Source: Mantis religiosa
Lineage: Eukaryota > Arthropoda > Insecta > Mantodea > Mantidae
DNA length: 64,000 nt
Direction of reading: 5' to 3'
Assembly (NCBI GenBank): GCA_030765055.1
Contig: CM060958.1
Coordinates: forward strand, 76,956,985 to 77,020,984
Each line of letters opens with the position of its first letter. Position 1 is the first letter of the stretch. Positions 37,980-49,744 of this stretch are shown in pieces. The notes under the pieces were generated by a model. The model did not search any database and was not told the DNA's origin. It was given only the letters and a program-made list of their open reading frames with translations. Both the position numbers and the translations under genes were made by a program.

Positions 37980-38355
37980 TTCATCCGTGCTGGAGGAGTT
38001 TCATCATGTGGTTGGTAGCCTTTAAAATGACACCCTCGTTTACCTTATAGTTTGCTGGCTCTATGAACGACGCCTTCATGGCGCTTTCAAATACATCCAG
38101 CCACTCGGATTTCTCTCTGTTTGTAACTAGGTTGAATAGGCTTAATTCTGAGCACATGATTAAGCGTTCATGGACGGCGTTAATCCAACAGAGCGTTGTT
38201 TCCGAGCTTGATGCATCTTCGGGCATCTTCAGAGAATTGTCTTCAAGTTGTAACCAGACAGGGGTCAATTCTCTGTAGATGTCCGATGGAGCTACGAGCG
38301 AAACGTCAGATGCTTTTTTTATCGTCTGGACCATGACCATCAAATCCGGAAACAA
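37980..38355 (-). CDS. Possible last exon of an unknown host gene, or retrocopy
   Basis: The minus strand is open for about 124 codons with balanced, protein-like composition (for example SDIYRELTPVWLQLEDN and ELSLFNLVTNREKSEW), unlike the transposon scraps around it. It ends at a TGA near 37983, and an AATAAA follows about 12 bases later, as in a last exon with a very short 3' end. There is an AG just upstream (CCTACAATAG at about 38357) that could be a splice acceptor, but the pyrimidine tract is poor. No ATG context suggests a start. I do not recognise the family. Confidence 0.35.
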
Positions 38356-39334
38356 CGTTCTATTGTAGGTTTAATTTTCTTTAAAATCTTTTAACAGAAA
38401 CTATTACGTATTCCCCATAATGTAATAAATCAAGAAGACTATACTCCTATTAGTATTTAGCTGCTAGAATGGTTAATATCCTTGCCTTAATGAGAAAGCA
38501 GCTCACTTTCTTGCGGATCTATAGACAGGTAAGGAGCCAAGTTTCCTTCAGCTTGGTGCGAGGTCAGTATAGCCCTGGAAAGGATGCTCATCTATCTTCT
38601 AGTTACAGTCGATCTTGCTTATACTTGCATATGGAGGGACGATCACTGGGTGGCTGACATGTTTGCTTGAATCTCTGGAACAGTTACTGAAAGTCCAGAG
38701 CTAATTTCGCTCTGCCCATTGAATGCTCGGCCACTTACTATATGGCAATTCGTGGAAGCATATCGGAGAATATTTGTGAACAACGGAGTTGTTTACGCAA
38801 GCCTATCGCACGTACACGATCAATCAGTGCATGCACACTTTATTCGCATATGATCACATCTTCTAGACAGCAATGTGTTATACATCGATAGCCACGAGAC
38901 TGATTGAATATTTCGACATAGAGAACGAAGAGGGAATTAAAATCCCGTTGTGTCAAGCAACAAAATGGGTGGCTGCAATGATAACTAAAATTTTAATATA
39001 ATAAACTGGCTAACCATTCATATCAGACATACAGCTCCGAAAAGCTCTGTTTGTGTTTGGCTATTTACTGTACGCCAGGTTATCAATATTTGGCTCTTCC
39101 AGTAAACAAGATAACAAGCATAAGCAACACCCTCGATGAAGGTCTATACACTTCAAAGCTCTGCCACATATTAGGCTATCTGTACACATTATGGACTCAT
39201 TTATGAGTCTTACGTCACTTCCAGTTTTTGTTTAGGTATAGAAATCACAGTATTTTTCTAAGAACGACTGTTTTTTATGGTACCGTATAGGATTCATGGT
39301 CGTATTCCTCTCTTTATTCGAGAGTTCATAAGGG
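38356..39334. other. No recognisable feature
   Basis: Nothing recognised. Confidence 0.4.
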
Positions 39335-39650
39335 ATAGGACATGAAATGTTTTAGGCATGAAATGGACGACCTAGGAACTGTTATAGACAGAATGTCCAG
39401 TAGAGCTCTACAGTGGTATGGACAAGTATAAAGAATGCCGGAGGAACGGTGGCCCAAGCAAGGCCCAAAATGGGAAGTACCAGGCAGAAGAAAGCATAGA
39501 AGAGCCATAAGAACGTGGAAATACATGGTCATATGAAGAAGAAGGACCTAGAAGAAGAACAATGGAACGACAGGAATCTCAGGAAAGCAGAAACTAAGCG
39601 TGAACTGCTGTGGAAAATCTATAAATAAATAAATAAAAAAATAAAAAGGG
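39335..39650 (+). pseudogene. LINE 3' end
   Basis: The plus strand reads MDDLGTVIDRMSSRALQWYG, then PEERWPKQGPKWEVPGRRK and a degraded tail to a stop, ending in repeated AATA units. This is the C-terminal end of an RTE-like LINE protein (the ALQWYGHV..RM..ER pattern). The piece is short and contains stops. Confidence 0.65.
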
Positions 39651-40284
39651 GCAGATTATACCAGGTACGAAAGAGTTTGTTACGGCCGTATTTTTATTTC
39701 TAAAGACCGTAGGGTTGGTTACTCAGTCTCACATTTTTCGCTGTTGTCATCAATGCTATGTGAAGTGTGCTTCACCGAGTGGTTCATGTTTATTGCTCCA
39801 GAGAGACTTCGCCATTTTCCATAGCCCCTGATATTCTTGTCGTTTTGAATTCCGGCTCCATGTTGGCCTGACTGCCTCTACACTTTTAGTATCTAAAACT
39901 GCTTTAATGTTTGCAACACAAAATGTTGTCTACCTCTGTCATTGCAAGGAGCTCCTTGCAGCTTCTCTACAACTTGAACCTTAAGTCCTTTCTTAGATAA
40001 GACGAAGCGCATGTGTTTAATTTTTGAATGAGAAGTTCTAAGTTAGCTATTTTATGTAAAAAGTGTCAATGATTTCTTAATATTTATCGTTTTAAGTAGC
40101 ACATTCTTGGGAGGTAATTTGATCTTTATTTTAATATACTTTTTAGAAAATTTGATTTGTGGGGAAATTACTTTGATAAGTACTAAATTAGTCCATAACA
40201 TCACCAAAATTGTAGCAATCAAATTTTAATGCTGAGTTGTCAAGTGCACAATCAACCAAATTTTGAACGTTTCATTGTATGCCG
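39651..40284. other. No recognisable feature
   Basis: No assigned feature. The minus strand near 39700-39990 has an interrupted charged frame that I cannot identify. Confidence 0.35.
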
Positions 40285-40395
40285 GCCCTCGTAGCCATGG
40301 TCGTTAGAACGTATGTCTCTAGCGTTCCACCGCGTAGAGGGTCGCGGGTTCGAGTCCCGCCCTGGGCGTGGGTGTTTATGTGTGTGAAACTACAG
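40285..40395 (+). repeat. tRNA-like SINE head
   Basis: A-box-like CGTAGCCATGGTCGTTAGA and a strong T arm (GCGGGTTCGAGTCCCGC) lie about 40 bases apart, followed by CCTGGGCGTGGGTGTTTATG and a non-tRNA tail. The acceptor stem is poor, so a SINE head fits better than a tRNA gene. Confidence 0.6.
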
Positions 40396-41417
40396 AAAAC
40401 AGATAGGTAACTAAACGGAAACAATAAAAACGGTTAAATAACGAAAAGAAAAATATATATACATATATATTAACAAAATTGTGTTACACACTTACATTTT
40501 GATTGTTAGCAGCCACCATTAAAATACAATATCAGTCTGATTTATGTTATACTTAGCTGCTTATTTAGTGTTCAGTAGAAATATTAGGTTATAAAAGAGG
40601 AAATCACACACTAAATGGTCACATACAGTGTGAACAAAAGGTATCGGTCTTAATGTTTGAACGGATCACTAAAGTTAACGCTGTCCTATTTACTCTCATA
40701 AGAGGTAGTGGCCCTCCAAACAGCGTAAGAGGTATCCAAAAGAAATGAGGAGAGTGAATTTCATAACTTTATAAGGAGGAAGTCTAGAAACTCTGAGACT
40801 TTACAGATAACCTTTTGTTTAAATCAGTTGTTTCTAAAGTAAAAAACTGGGGAGTTTATAATAGGGTGTATAAATGCTATTTAACACACTTAATAAACCA
40901 CAAAAAGAACTATTACAATACTGCAGATGAATAACTTTCTGACAAATGTCAGTTTCAAGCAACTGTTTACTTCTAATTTACTGTTTCATCAATTCTGGTA
41001 ATCAGCAGCACTTAAAGTAAGCAGAATTTACAGGCAAATAGTGTCCCACTTTGTTACAAAAATGATAAAAACTTCATTGTATGGACATTATTGTAAGTAC
41101 AGTAAAGATTAAGAGCTTTTCATCATTCAGAGAAGACTTTGGTCTTTCACATTTTCTCTTGCTCAGTTCCAGTTTCACTAGATTCTTCAAATTTGTGACT
41201 CAACTCTGTTATACTTTGGTATGTTTGGATTCAACATATTATACAAAATACACAATTTTTATCAAATCTTCTTTTATTGCTATATCCAACAAGAAATAGA
41301 ACTTGTATTCTTGCTTTTCCCCAATATTTTCCATTGTTGGTAAAATAAAGTTAGATTTGTTTTTGATAATATTATTCATGACCTGCAATATCCTTATAAG
41401 AAACATTTTATTTTAAC
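40396..41417. other. No recognisable feature
   Basis: AT-rich; no element seen. Confidence 0.45.
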
Positions 41418-41577
41418 CCTGGTGACACAGCCCTATTAGAGGGTCAAGGCCTACCAACCCGACTGTCGCACTCATGCCCACTTACGCAAGGTGGAGGTGG
41501 GCGATCATCCAACTGATACGGAAAGGAGATGTGGTTAGCATCTCAGCATCCCCCACGTGGAACGCGATAAGAATAAT
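41418..41577 (-). repeat. Family C dispersed repeat
   Basis: Minus copy of the repeat at 8351-8505; the shared blocks are in the same order, with about a dozen substitutions. Confidence 0.6.
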
Positions 41578-43084
41578 GTTCACCATAAATTAGCTTACTT
41601 TGTTGCAGAAAGATGAAATTTGTTATCGTTATTCTTGTGAATTATTCAAATGTTTATTTCTATGTTCCTTAGTGTTAGATATAATTTCAATGACCTAAAA
41701 CTTCTCAGGTTCATTTTATAAACAATTATTTTGAACAAAATATTCTCAAATAGCAACGGTTTTCAGAGTGTTTGAAAGTTATTCCATAGTTCCATTCAAA
41801 ATTCCAAATTTCTCCCCCTCACACCACTGAGGTGTGGTTCTTGAGTCCAGAGGGTTCCTCAACCGCATGGGAATAAAAATAAAGCTAGCACTTAACTCCA
41901 GTGAGCCAGTTAAAAGTTGTGAACAATATTACATACCTTTGTTCACCCTGTATAAAGTCAACATTAACAAGAAAACCAAATATAAACAGAAAAGCTTTCA
42001 ATAATTATAGCTTGAAATTTGTGGCACATTTAGTGTCGGACAAAAGACCAAATGGAACTTAGAAATACTATATTTTAATTATCAGTTAATCGAATTTCTT
42101 TTAATATATATGTAAAATGTTAATTTCAGATAGTTACTTAAAATCGAATGGCATGAAGAGAATTCAGCTTGAAGCAACATTTAATATTAACATTTCCTTC
42201 TAGAGTAGCTATAGTTATTACTAACACTATTTTTTTCATTTTTAGTAAATGTACGTGTTCATATTTTACGTTATTTATTCCCGAAAGTGCACGAGTTTAA
42301 GGAATTAATATTTTACATAAGGAATGCAATGATAAAAAATTGTTAGCATAAATTCAGAGGAATGTTTATGTGAAAAAGTAATAAATCAGTATGCATTAAT
42401 GTTCCTTTCAGACAAAATTACATTTTATGAATTCCTCACTGTTTCCTGTGAATTGATCCGCATTATGCTTCAATTATTAAAGCTTATGTCTTCATATACC
42501 ACGTTAGTTATAAACCACGCATATGAGTATTTGCTTAATGTTGCCAAGATCCTAATGCTAGCTATGCTTGCAGTCATTTGTTTCGTTGCTTAATGAGAAA
42601 CTCGTCAATGTTTTGCACAGAAAGCTTACTGTCTGAATGGTCGAAACAGCAGTAAAACACAAATGTTCACGCATCTGTTCCATTTTCATTATGCATTGTT
42701 CTGGGGAGCCCTGTATATGAATGTGTGCTCTACTACGTAACTTCTGGATTCAAATGAAATGGTGACGATTAGCACCATTGGCAAGCATACACTTTGCTAT
42801 AGACCGTACTTGATATGAGCGTTCCTCATTACGGTGTGATTTCTGACTTGTTACTTCTATCAACACCAAGCGAGGCACGCTAATGCGCTTAAAATTCTAG
42901 CACCCAAATTAACATCACCTTGAATCGATTAACTCCTGTAACTTGCATATGCATATTTAAGGCAACAACGCTTCAATACTTTCATCATCTCATTAAAGTG
43001 AAAATTGTTTTAAGCCAGCAGAGCACAAGATGTAGTTCTATGAATCATTAGCTCAAGAATTTAAGCTAGAAATGACAACCAAGT
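41578..43084. other. No recognisable feature
   Basis: AT-rich 1.5-kb stretch with only short chance frames. Confidence 0.45.
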
Positions 43085-43439
43085 GGTTAGAGTGGGGGGA
43101 CACAGAGATAAACAAACCAAAACTACAGAAGGTTTTGTAAAGAGCCACTGGGTTTACCAAGATCACCACCTAGGGAAGCAGCTTTAGTATAATTAGGAAA
43201 GACAAGAAGTGGAATAATAATGGAAAGAATAATACAATTTAGGTATAGGTGTTTGGCTAAAGAAGAAGGGGAAATTATAAAATTATGCATGAGACAGCAA
43301 AAAATATTAGAGAAACCAAATAGTTGCTGGGGAGAGATAGGAGAAATTATGGAAAAAATAGGAATGGGACATACATAGAGATTAGAGGAAAGGAATACAA
43401 GCGATGTGGTTAAATTGGTAACATTCAGAATAGAAGATA

Positions 43440-44855
43440 TACACTCCTGGAAATTGAAATAAGAACACCGTGAACTCATTGTCCCAGGAAGGGGAAACGT
43501 TATTGACACATTCCTGGGGTCAGATACATCACATGATCACAATGACAGAACCATAGGCACATAGACACAGGCAACAGAGCATGCACAATGTCGGCACTAG
43601 TACCGTGTATATCCACCTTTCGCAGCAATGCAGGCTGCTATTCTCCCATGGAGACGATCGTAGAGATGCTGGATGTAGTCCTGTGGAACGGCTTGCCATG
43701 CCATTTCCAGCTGGCGCCTCAGTTAGACCAGCGTTCATGCTGGACGTGCAGACCGCGTGAGACGACGTTTCATCCAGTCCCAAATATGCTCAATGGGGGA
43801 CACATCCGGAGATCTTGCTGGCCAGGGTAGTTGACTTGCACCTTCTAGAGCACGTTTGGTGGCACGGGATACATGCGTACGTGCATTGTCCTGTTAGAAC
43901 AGCAAGTTCCCTTGTCGGTATAGGAATGGTAGAACGATGGGTTGGATGATGGTTTGGATGTACCGTGCACTATTCAGTGTCCCCTCGACGATCACCAGAG
44001 GTGTACTGCCAGTGTAGGAGATCGCTCCCCACACCATGATGCCGGGTGTTGGCCCTGTGTGCCTCGGTCGTATGCAGTCCTGATTATGGCGCTCAGCTGC
44101 ACGGCACCAAACACACATACGACCATCATTGGCACAAAGGCAGAAGCGACTCTCATCGCTGAAGACGACACGTCCCTCCATTCACGCCTGTCGCGACACC
44201 ACTGGAGGCGGGCTGCACGATGTTGGGGCGTGGCCGAAAGACGGCCTAACGGTGCGCGGGACCGTAGCCCAGCTTCATGGAGACGGTTGCGAATGGTCTT
44301 CGCCGATACCCCAGGAGCAACAGTGTCCCTAATTTGCTGGGAAGTGGCGGTGCGGTCCCCTACGACACTGCGTAGAATCCGACGGTCTTGGCGTGCATCC
44401 GTGCGTCGCTGCGGTCCGGTCCCAGGTCAATGGGCACGTGCACCTTCCGCCGACCACTGGCGACAACATCGATGTACTGTGGAGACCTCACGCCTCATGT
44501 GTTGAGCAATTCGGCGGCACGTCCACCCGGCCTCCCGCATGCCCACTATACGCCCTCGCTCAAAGTCCGTCAACTGCACATACGGTTCACGTGCACGCTG
44601 TCGCTGCATGCTACCAGTGTTAAAGACTGCCATGGAGCCCCGTATGCCACGGCAAACTGACTGACAATGACGGCGGCCGTGCCCAAACGCTGCGCAGCTA
44701 GCGCCATTCGACGGCCAACACCGCGATTCCTGGTGTGTCCGCTGTGCCGTGCTTGTGATCATTGCTTGTACAGACCTCTCTCAGTGTCCGGAGCAAGTAT
44801 GGTAGGTCTGACACACCGGCGTCAATGTGTTCTTATTTCCATTTCCAGGAGTGTA
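43440..44855 (-). mobile_element. Tc1-like transposon, near complete
   Basis: Inverted ends: CACTCCTGGAAATTGAAATA at the left and the complement of TATTTCCATTTCCAGGAGTG at the right, with one mismatch over about 27 bases, and TA on each side. Its 1.42-kb length is normal for a Tc1-type element. It is GC-richer than the surroundings, indicating a recent arrival. Confidence 0.92.
43700..44762 (-). pseudogene. Tc1-like transposase, lightly damaged
   Basis: Transposase of the DDE type. Pieces on the minus strand: HTH region (44762-44427) with QLTDFERGRIVGMREAGWTC; second DNA-binding region (about 44420-44190) with VAPGVSAKTIRNRLHEAGL; catalytic region (44181-43894) with VVFSDESRFCL (first Asp) and PGIMVWGAISY; and after one stop QDNARTHVSRATK (second Asp) and PDVSPIEHIWDWMKRRL (Glu). 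At least one frameshift separates the DNA-binding and catalytic blocks, plus one stop before the QDNAR box. The spacing between the last two catalytic residues is 32 rather than the usual 34. Confidence 0.85.
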
Positions 44856-44975
44856 GAAGACAGGAAATAAGGGGAAGCCTACAAAATATGAATCATTACA
44901 ATTTTACAAGCAAATAAAAAGAAATTGGGGACGAGAACCATATGTAGATTACTGCAATAGGCAAGAGAGAGAAGT

Positions 44976-45204
44976 AATTTACGTCCTCCAACTTTAAGTC
45001 ATATCGGACGATGAATGCAATAGTTGAAGTGATGCTCAAATGAGCCCAGGGTACATAGGGCTTAGAGTTACCCGACATTCGTCTTGAAGGATAAGGGAAA
45101 ACTCCGGAAAAACCTTATCCAGGTAATTCACCCTGACCGAGATTCGAACTCGAGACCTCTTGAACGTGAGGCAGACATGCTAACACCACGCTACCAAGGC
45201 GGGC
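44976..45204 (-). repeat. Family A SINE
   Basis: Complete minus copy, from GCCCGCCTTGGTAGCGTG, B box GAGTTCGAATCTCGG, to AAAGTTGGAGGACGTAAATT, inserted in the LINE described at 43085-46000. Confidence 0.87.
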
Positions 45205-45294
45205 AACAGTTCTAAGAGGGGAAAGAGGTATGGAAAAGGAAATTTGTGAATTGTGTGGAGGAAAATAAAGTATAGAACACTATGTAACAGAACA

Positions 45295-45690
45295 GGATGT
45301 ACATATACTAGGAATTACGCTTTACAATAAACTGCCATCTGATATTAAATCAATAGCTAGCATCTCAAAACAACAGTTTAAATGGAAGTTAAAGGCTTTC
45401 CTCATAAATAAATGTTTATATAACTTAAATGAATTATGACATTGCAGCTTTAATTATACTTGAAAGTGATAAATTCATTGAGCTGATTAAGGGATCATGT
45501 GTAGAATTAGTTTCTAATGCTGTAATTGACTATGTAAATTAGTTTCTAATATCTACTGACAATATTTATTTGCTTTTTCTACTTTAGATTTTTGTTGGAT
45601 CCTGTATCTGTTGCAGTTTTTAGTCTTATGTAACTTTTTATATTTATCTTTGTATCTTGAACTGACGGGTCCTATAAAATATGTATTATG
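45295..45690 (+). pseudogene. CR1/jockey-like LINE 3' end, nested
   Basis: Reads LGITLYNKLPSDIKSIASIS, then KQQFKWKLKAFLINKCLYNL, a stop near 45438 and an AT-rich 3' region. It is related in pattern to the LINE end at 27900-28315. It separates two parts of another LINE. Its exact limits are not certain. Confidence 0.65.
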
Positions 45691-46000
45691 TTCCAAAGGA
45701 TGAAAAAATAAATCCAAAGCGAGGAGGTTGCAATATGGAGAAAAAGGTTTTGGGAGGAAAACTGGGAGAAAGTAGAGAAAAGAATGGTAGCTATAAAAAT
45801 GTAAACGGGAAAGGAGGAAAAGAAGGTAAGAAGTATTGGTTAGTTGTTGCAGAAAGGAAAAGAAAAATTGGCCAGAAATATAAAGAATATAAGAAAGGAA
45901 GATGAGGGGGAAGAAGGGGGCTAATTAAGTAACAAGGAGGCATGTAGATTAAGAGATACCTGGCAGAGCAGAAGAAGGGTGCCATGTAAGCCAAGGTAGC

Positions 46001-46774
46001 AACAAGGTAAAGACAAAATAAATGTAGCCTAAAGTTGAAAATTGTAAAAATTTTGAATATGCATAATTAATAATTCAATTCAATTCTCTTAGAAATATAC
46101 TTTTAAGAAGATATGAACACATGAAGGTTTCTGTATTGTAACTTTTAACAGTTCACTTAAATATTAAATGTGATTCGGAGTTATATTGCACATTCTATGC
46201 ACTAAATAAAATCCTTAAAACCAAGATGGAGTCCAGCAACAGCAGAGCTGTGTAGCAACATGCGTTGTTCCTTGCTTATATTCCCAAAGACGACACGAGA
46301 TGATTCGATTTTGGGTCTAGGTCAGAGACTGTTTTGACTCTGCGTCACATCTCAGCACCGACCTGGGAGAACAAAGCAAAGCACTCACCACCCGTCTGCG
46401 AAAAACTACTACTTCAGGTAAGCATGTCTTGGCTAGAGGACCTGCAGAAGCAAAATTGGCGCTTGACTGTCAGAAAAATATTAAAACTACTGAAGAAATC
46501 GCCCTCTCCAGATTCATATCTTGCTTTTTTATGCTGGAACAAACTTTCGGATGGTAATTTAAATTTCGTGTTGAATTTAAAGTCACTCAAGTATATTCAT
46601 TGTGGTTCAAGTAAATGACTGAAATATATTACGGTAAAGAAGGATTTGTATTTAATAACCTTATGTACAGCTTAATATATATTTATCAGATAGAAACTAC
46701 TACAGTTTGTGGAAGTTCCGAAGTCACATTGAAACGAAGTATGAAGCTTGCTATAAACGATTTATGGTTTGAAT
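46001..46774. other. No recognisable feature
   Basis: A plus-strand open frame at 46334-46618 has no recognised family; otherwise nothing seen. Confidence 0.35.
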
Positions 46775-47035
46775 ACATAGAGTCAGACTGAAAAATTCAA
46801 TGCCATGACCGGGATTTGAACCACTGATCTCCCCATCTCCGTCCGGTCACTGTTAACCTCTGCGCTACCATGGCCAAAGTGCCATCATGACTCTAACTCG
46901 TATGTTTTCCGGAGGGGCTCTTGTATACAATGAGATACAAAACTTTTATGGCGATTTATTAACTCTGTAAGTACTTAAGCCCCAGCCTTTATAGTTACCA
47001 TTGTTATTTACTGGAAATTTAATAGTTATTCAAAT
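46775..47035 (-). repeat. Family B repeat, single diverged unit
   Basis: Minus-strand family B head (B box GGTTCAAATCCCGG) and body, with the end TTTACTGGAAATTTAAT. Old copy with many substitutions. Confidence 0.75.
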
Positions 47036-48134
47036 CTTAACCTGCACACAACTGGTGTTTAAGAATGTTTAAATTTTCCATTTATGATTTATAGTTCTAC
47101 ATAACTATTTGGGTTAACTGAACCATGTAGCTCAAAAATATAAGTCCTTTTCTGAAAAAAGTAGGGCATTTAGATGAAAGGGAATTAAGAGTACATTAAA
47201 AAAAACTTCCCAATAAATACTGTCATAATTCCCACAATGATATCAAAGTTAAGTGCTGATATTTAATTTCCTCACATGGCATAATTTTTTGTGAACACAA
47301 ATCAAATAAGGTAAGAGAGACGATCAACTCGTTCACGGTTTAGCTCAGATTGCCGATCCCGCCGTTTGGTGATGAAGCCAAGTAAGTTCCTCACATTGTG
47401 GATATCGAAAGGAACCCCAATAAATGTAGCGGAGGGAACATTCACTTGCTTGGAAATTGCCACTTGCTTTGTGCCGATGGACCGTTTGAAAAAAGGCCGC
47501 CTGAGAAAGGTATAAAACAAAGTAATCAGTCACTTGCAACATTTCTTTGTTTTAAATTTTACAGAACCTGTTATAGCTATTAGTGTTATGTTTACAAAGC
47601 AGTATTCATTAATCGCAATACTCTGACATAATGATCCAAGTGAATATACCTCTTGTCACTCTGAGTGAGTGACTCTGCAGTTATTGTATCAACATTACAG
47701 CATTAGGAGGCCCGGAAGTGTATTTTGACATTCCTAAATTCTCATCACCACGTTTCACCCAAAGTATTTCGCAACCATTACATCTTTCTGAATGAAATCG
47801 CGAATTTTTCTAGGTTTTAAACAATGTAACTTGTTGCGTGACAAGGGATTCTAGGATTACTTGAAAGAATCACTGTTTTTGGTTCTGAAAATGTACCGAA
47901 CTATGTCGTTTTAAGAACTAGAGCCATTCAAAGTGATTGGTACTAAACCTTTTGGGGCATTTAGAGAATTCCACAGGTTCGATTTTGGTTCTAGCCCCCG
48001 CAGTCTAGTTCAGTTCCTTCTGTTCAGAGATATGTCTTCAGTTTTGGGTCCATCTTTGGTAACACCCAAAGGCAATATGATGTGATACATTCTCACTTAA
48101 ATAAAATCCCAGCGGTTTATATTCTGAGCTTGTG
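47036..48134. other. No recognisable feature
   Basis: No element or gene recognised in this 1.1-kb stretch. Confidence 0.45.
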
Positions 48135-48137
48135 TTA

Positions 48138-49103
48138 GGGCCGCATTCATAGTTATCATTTGGTCTAGACTATCCTCCGACTTACTTGGTCCGGACCAAA
48201 GGCGGTCTAACCTTTTGGTATTCATAGATGATAAAAAGCTTCGGAATAAGAAAAACCGCGGATCACCACAGAGCAAATGTTACGCAACGTAGAAAGTTTC
48301 CTCTGCGCATGTGCGAGTCCCATAGAGTCCTAAACAAACCACAGTGTACCTACAATCTCTGTGGTAGTTTCACAACTATTTCTTAATCATTTTTACAGTT
48401 GCTGCTGCAGTTTGAGGTTGGGTAACAAAATTTGGTGTGCTGTGAATATGGATAATATGAAAAAGCTTGGTATCAATTGCTCAGAGGAAGGCCAATTTCT
48501 TCTCTAGTCCAAAAAAAGAATTAACATCATAGAAAATAAATCCGTATCGACGAATATAAATGTGAGAAAGTAGGAGGCATGCAGGGAAATTATAACGAGT
48601 GTGCTGATAATGCGGCTTACTGATGCAGGTCAACAGTGTTGTCTTGATATCCCTCCCTTGCATAATACCAAAGTGCCGTTAAGATTTGAGTGTCAATTGA
48701 GATACTCAAGCCGCGGTTATCGTCCCTGACGTACAGGTTAAGACGAATCATTTCTATCAACTTTTTGACGTTTGCTTTACTAGACATTTATCTGCTTTTG
48801 AAGTTTAGGCCGTCGTACTTCGCAATCATTGCTATTCTTTGTAGATAAGTATTCCTCCGTCGTCTTATTTCGCGAATTCTACGCGCTACAGCTACATTCA
48901 TTACTTCATTGTCGTCCATGTTGCAAAGATAGTCCGCCTTTAATATAACCCTCGGAGGCGGACCAAAATTTGAGCCGGACCAATGTGTTTAGCCCTCGAA
49001 CTATCGCTAATCACGATTTGTGAATAGGAAAATTAATGGTCCGCCGTTAGTCCACCGGAAGTAGCAAGTTGGTTCGGACCAAGTCTGACTATGAATACGA
49101 CCC
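48138..49103 (-). mobile_element. PIF/Harbinger-like transposon, internally deleted
   Basis: Terminal inverted repeats: GGGCCGCATTCATAGTTATC at the left and the complement of GACTATGAATACGACCC at the right. Both ends are flanked by TTA (48135-48137 and 49104-49106), the 3-bp duplication typical of PIF/Harbinger. On the minus strand a start-like MDDNEVMNVAVARRIREIRR near 48918 and later NRGLSISIDTQILTALWYYA match the N-terminal region of the Harbinger nuclease. At 966 bp the catalytic part of a normal ~3-kb element is missing. Confidence 0.78.
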
Positions 49104-49106
49104 TTA

Positions 49107-49744
49107 TAGTTTAAAGCGTGTTAGCATATTCGTTTTCGGATGTCGAGGTGGGACTTAGCACCTCAAGGTATGAAATCTTTTGTATTTATGCCCATCTTAG
49201 GGAGTCCAAGGATTAGCGATCCCAGATTCTGAAATAAAAACCGGGATATCTTGATATTGTGACATCGGAACACCGAGAGAACCTTTAATATACAAATAGG
49301 GTAAATAATGAATTATTACAGGTATTAGAACAACACCATTAGCTGAAATTTATTGTATTGAACATGATCCAGGATATAAGATTTCCCTCCATGGCTAAAG
49401 CTAAACACACTTGGCAGAAATTACACTACATTTCAGATCCAGATCTAGTACTTCAATACTACTCTTGCTCAAAAAAGAAAATTGCTGTTCAAGAGAATAA
49501 ATAAATATACACTTTTGCTTAGGCATCTTAATTTACTTCACAGTTACAGTAGAAACAAATTAAACCTAATAATAGCTTTAGTACCCACGGGTTCACCTTG
49601 GAACCACGCACTTAGAATAAGATACAAGCCAATCTATAGAAACCAGAACGGAACTCCAGCCGACAGTAAACATATGCTTCGGTACCAACATAATCAAATA
49701 GCGAAATATTTCCCCTTGAATATTTACCTGATTATGTGCAAAAA
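49107..49744. other. No recognisable feature
   Basis: No gene recognised. Confidence 0.4.

Larger units (their letters stand above)
43085..46000 (+). pseudogene. LINE C-terminal region split by three later insertions
   Basis: The plus strand reads KEPLGLPRSPPREAAL, LGKTRSGIIMERIIQFRYRC and then FRIED up to 43439. It resumes after a Tc1-like element at 44856, is interrupted again by a family A SINE (44976-45204), continues with EICELCGG near 45240, is cut by a CR1-like LINE end (about 45295-45690), and may continue with a Lys-rich frame to about 46000. The LGLPR..P..A and C..CGG blocks fit a C-terminal region of a non-LTR retrotransposon. Stops are present. Confidence 0.6.
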
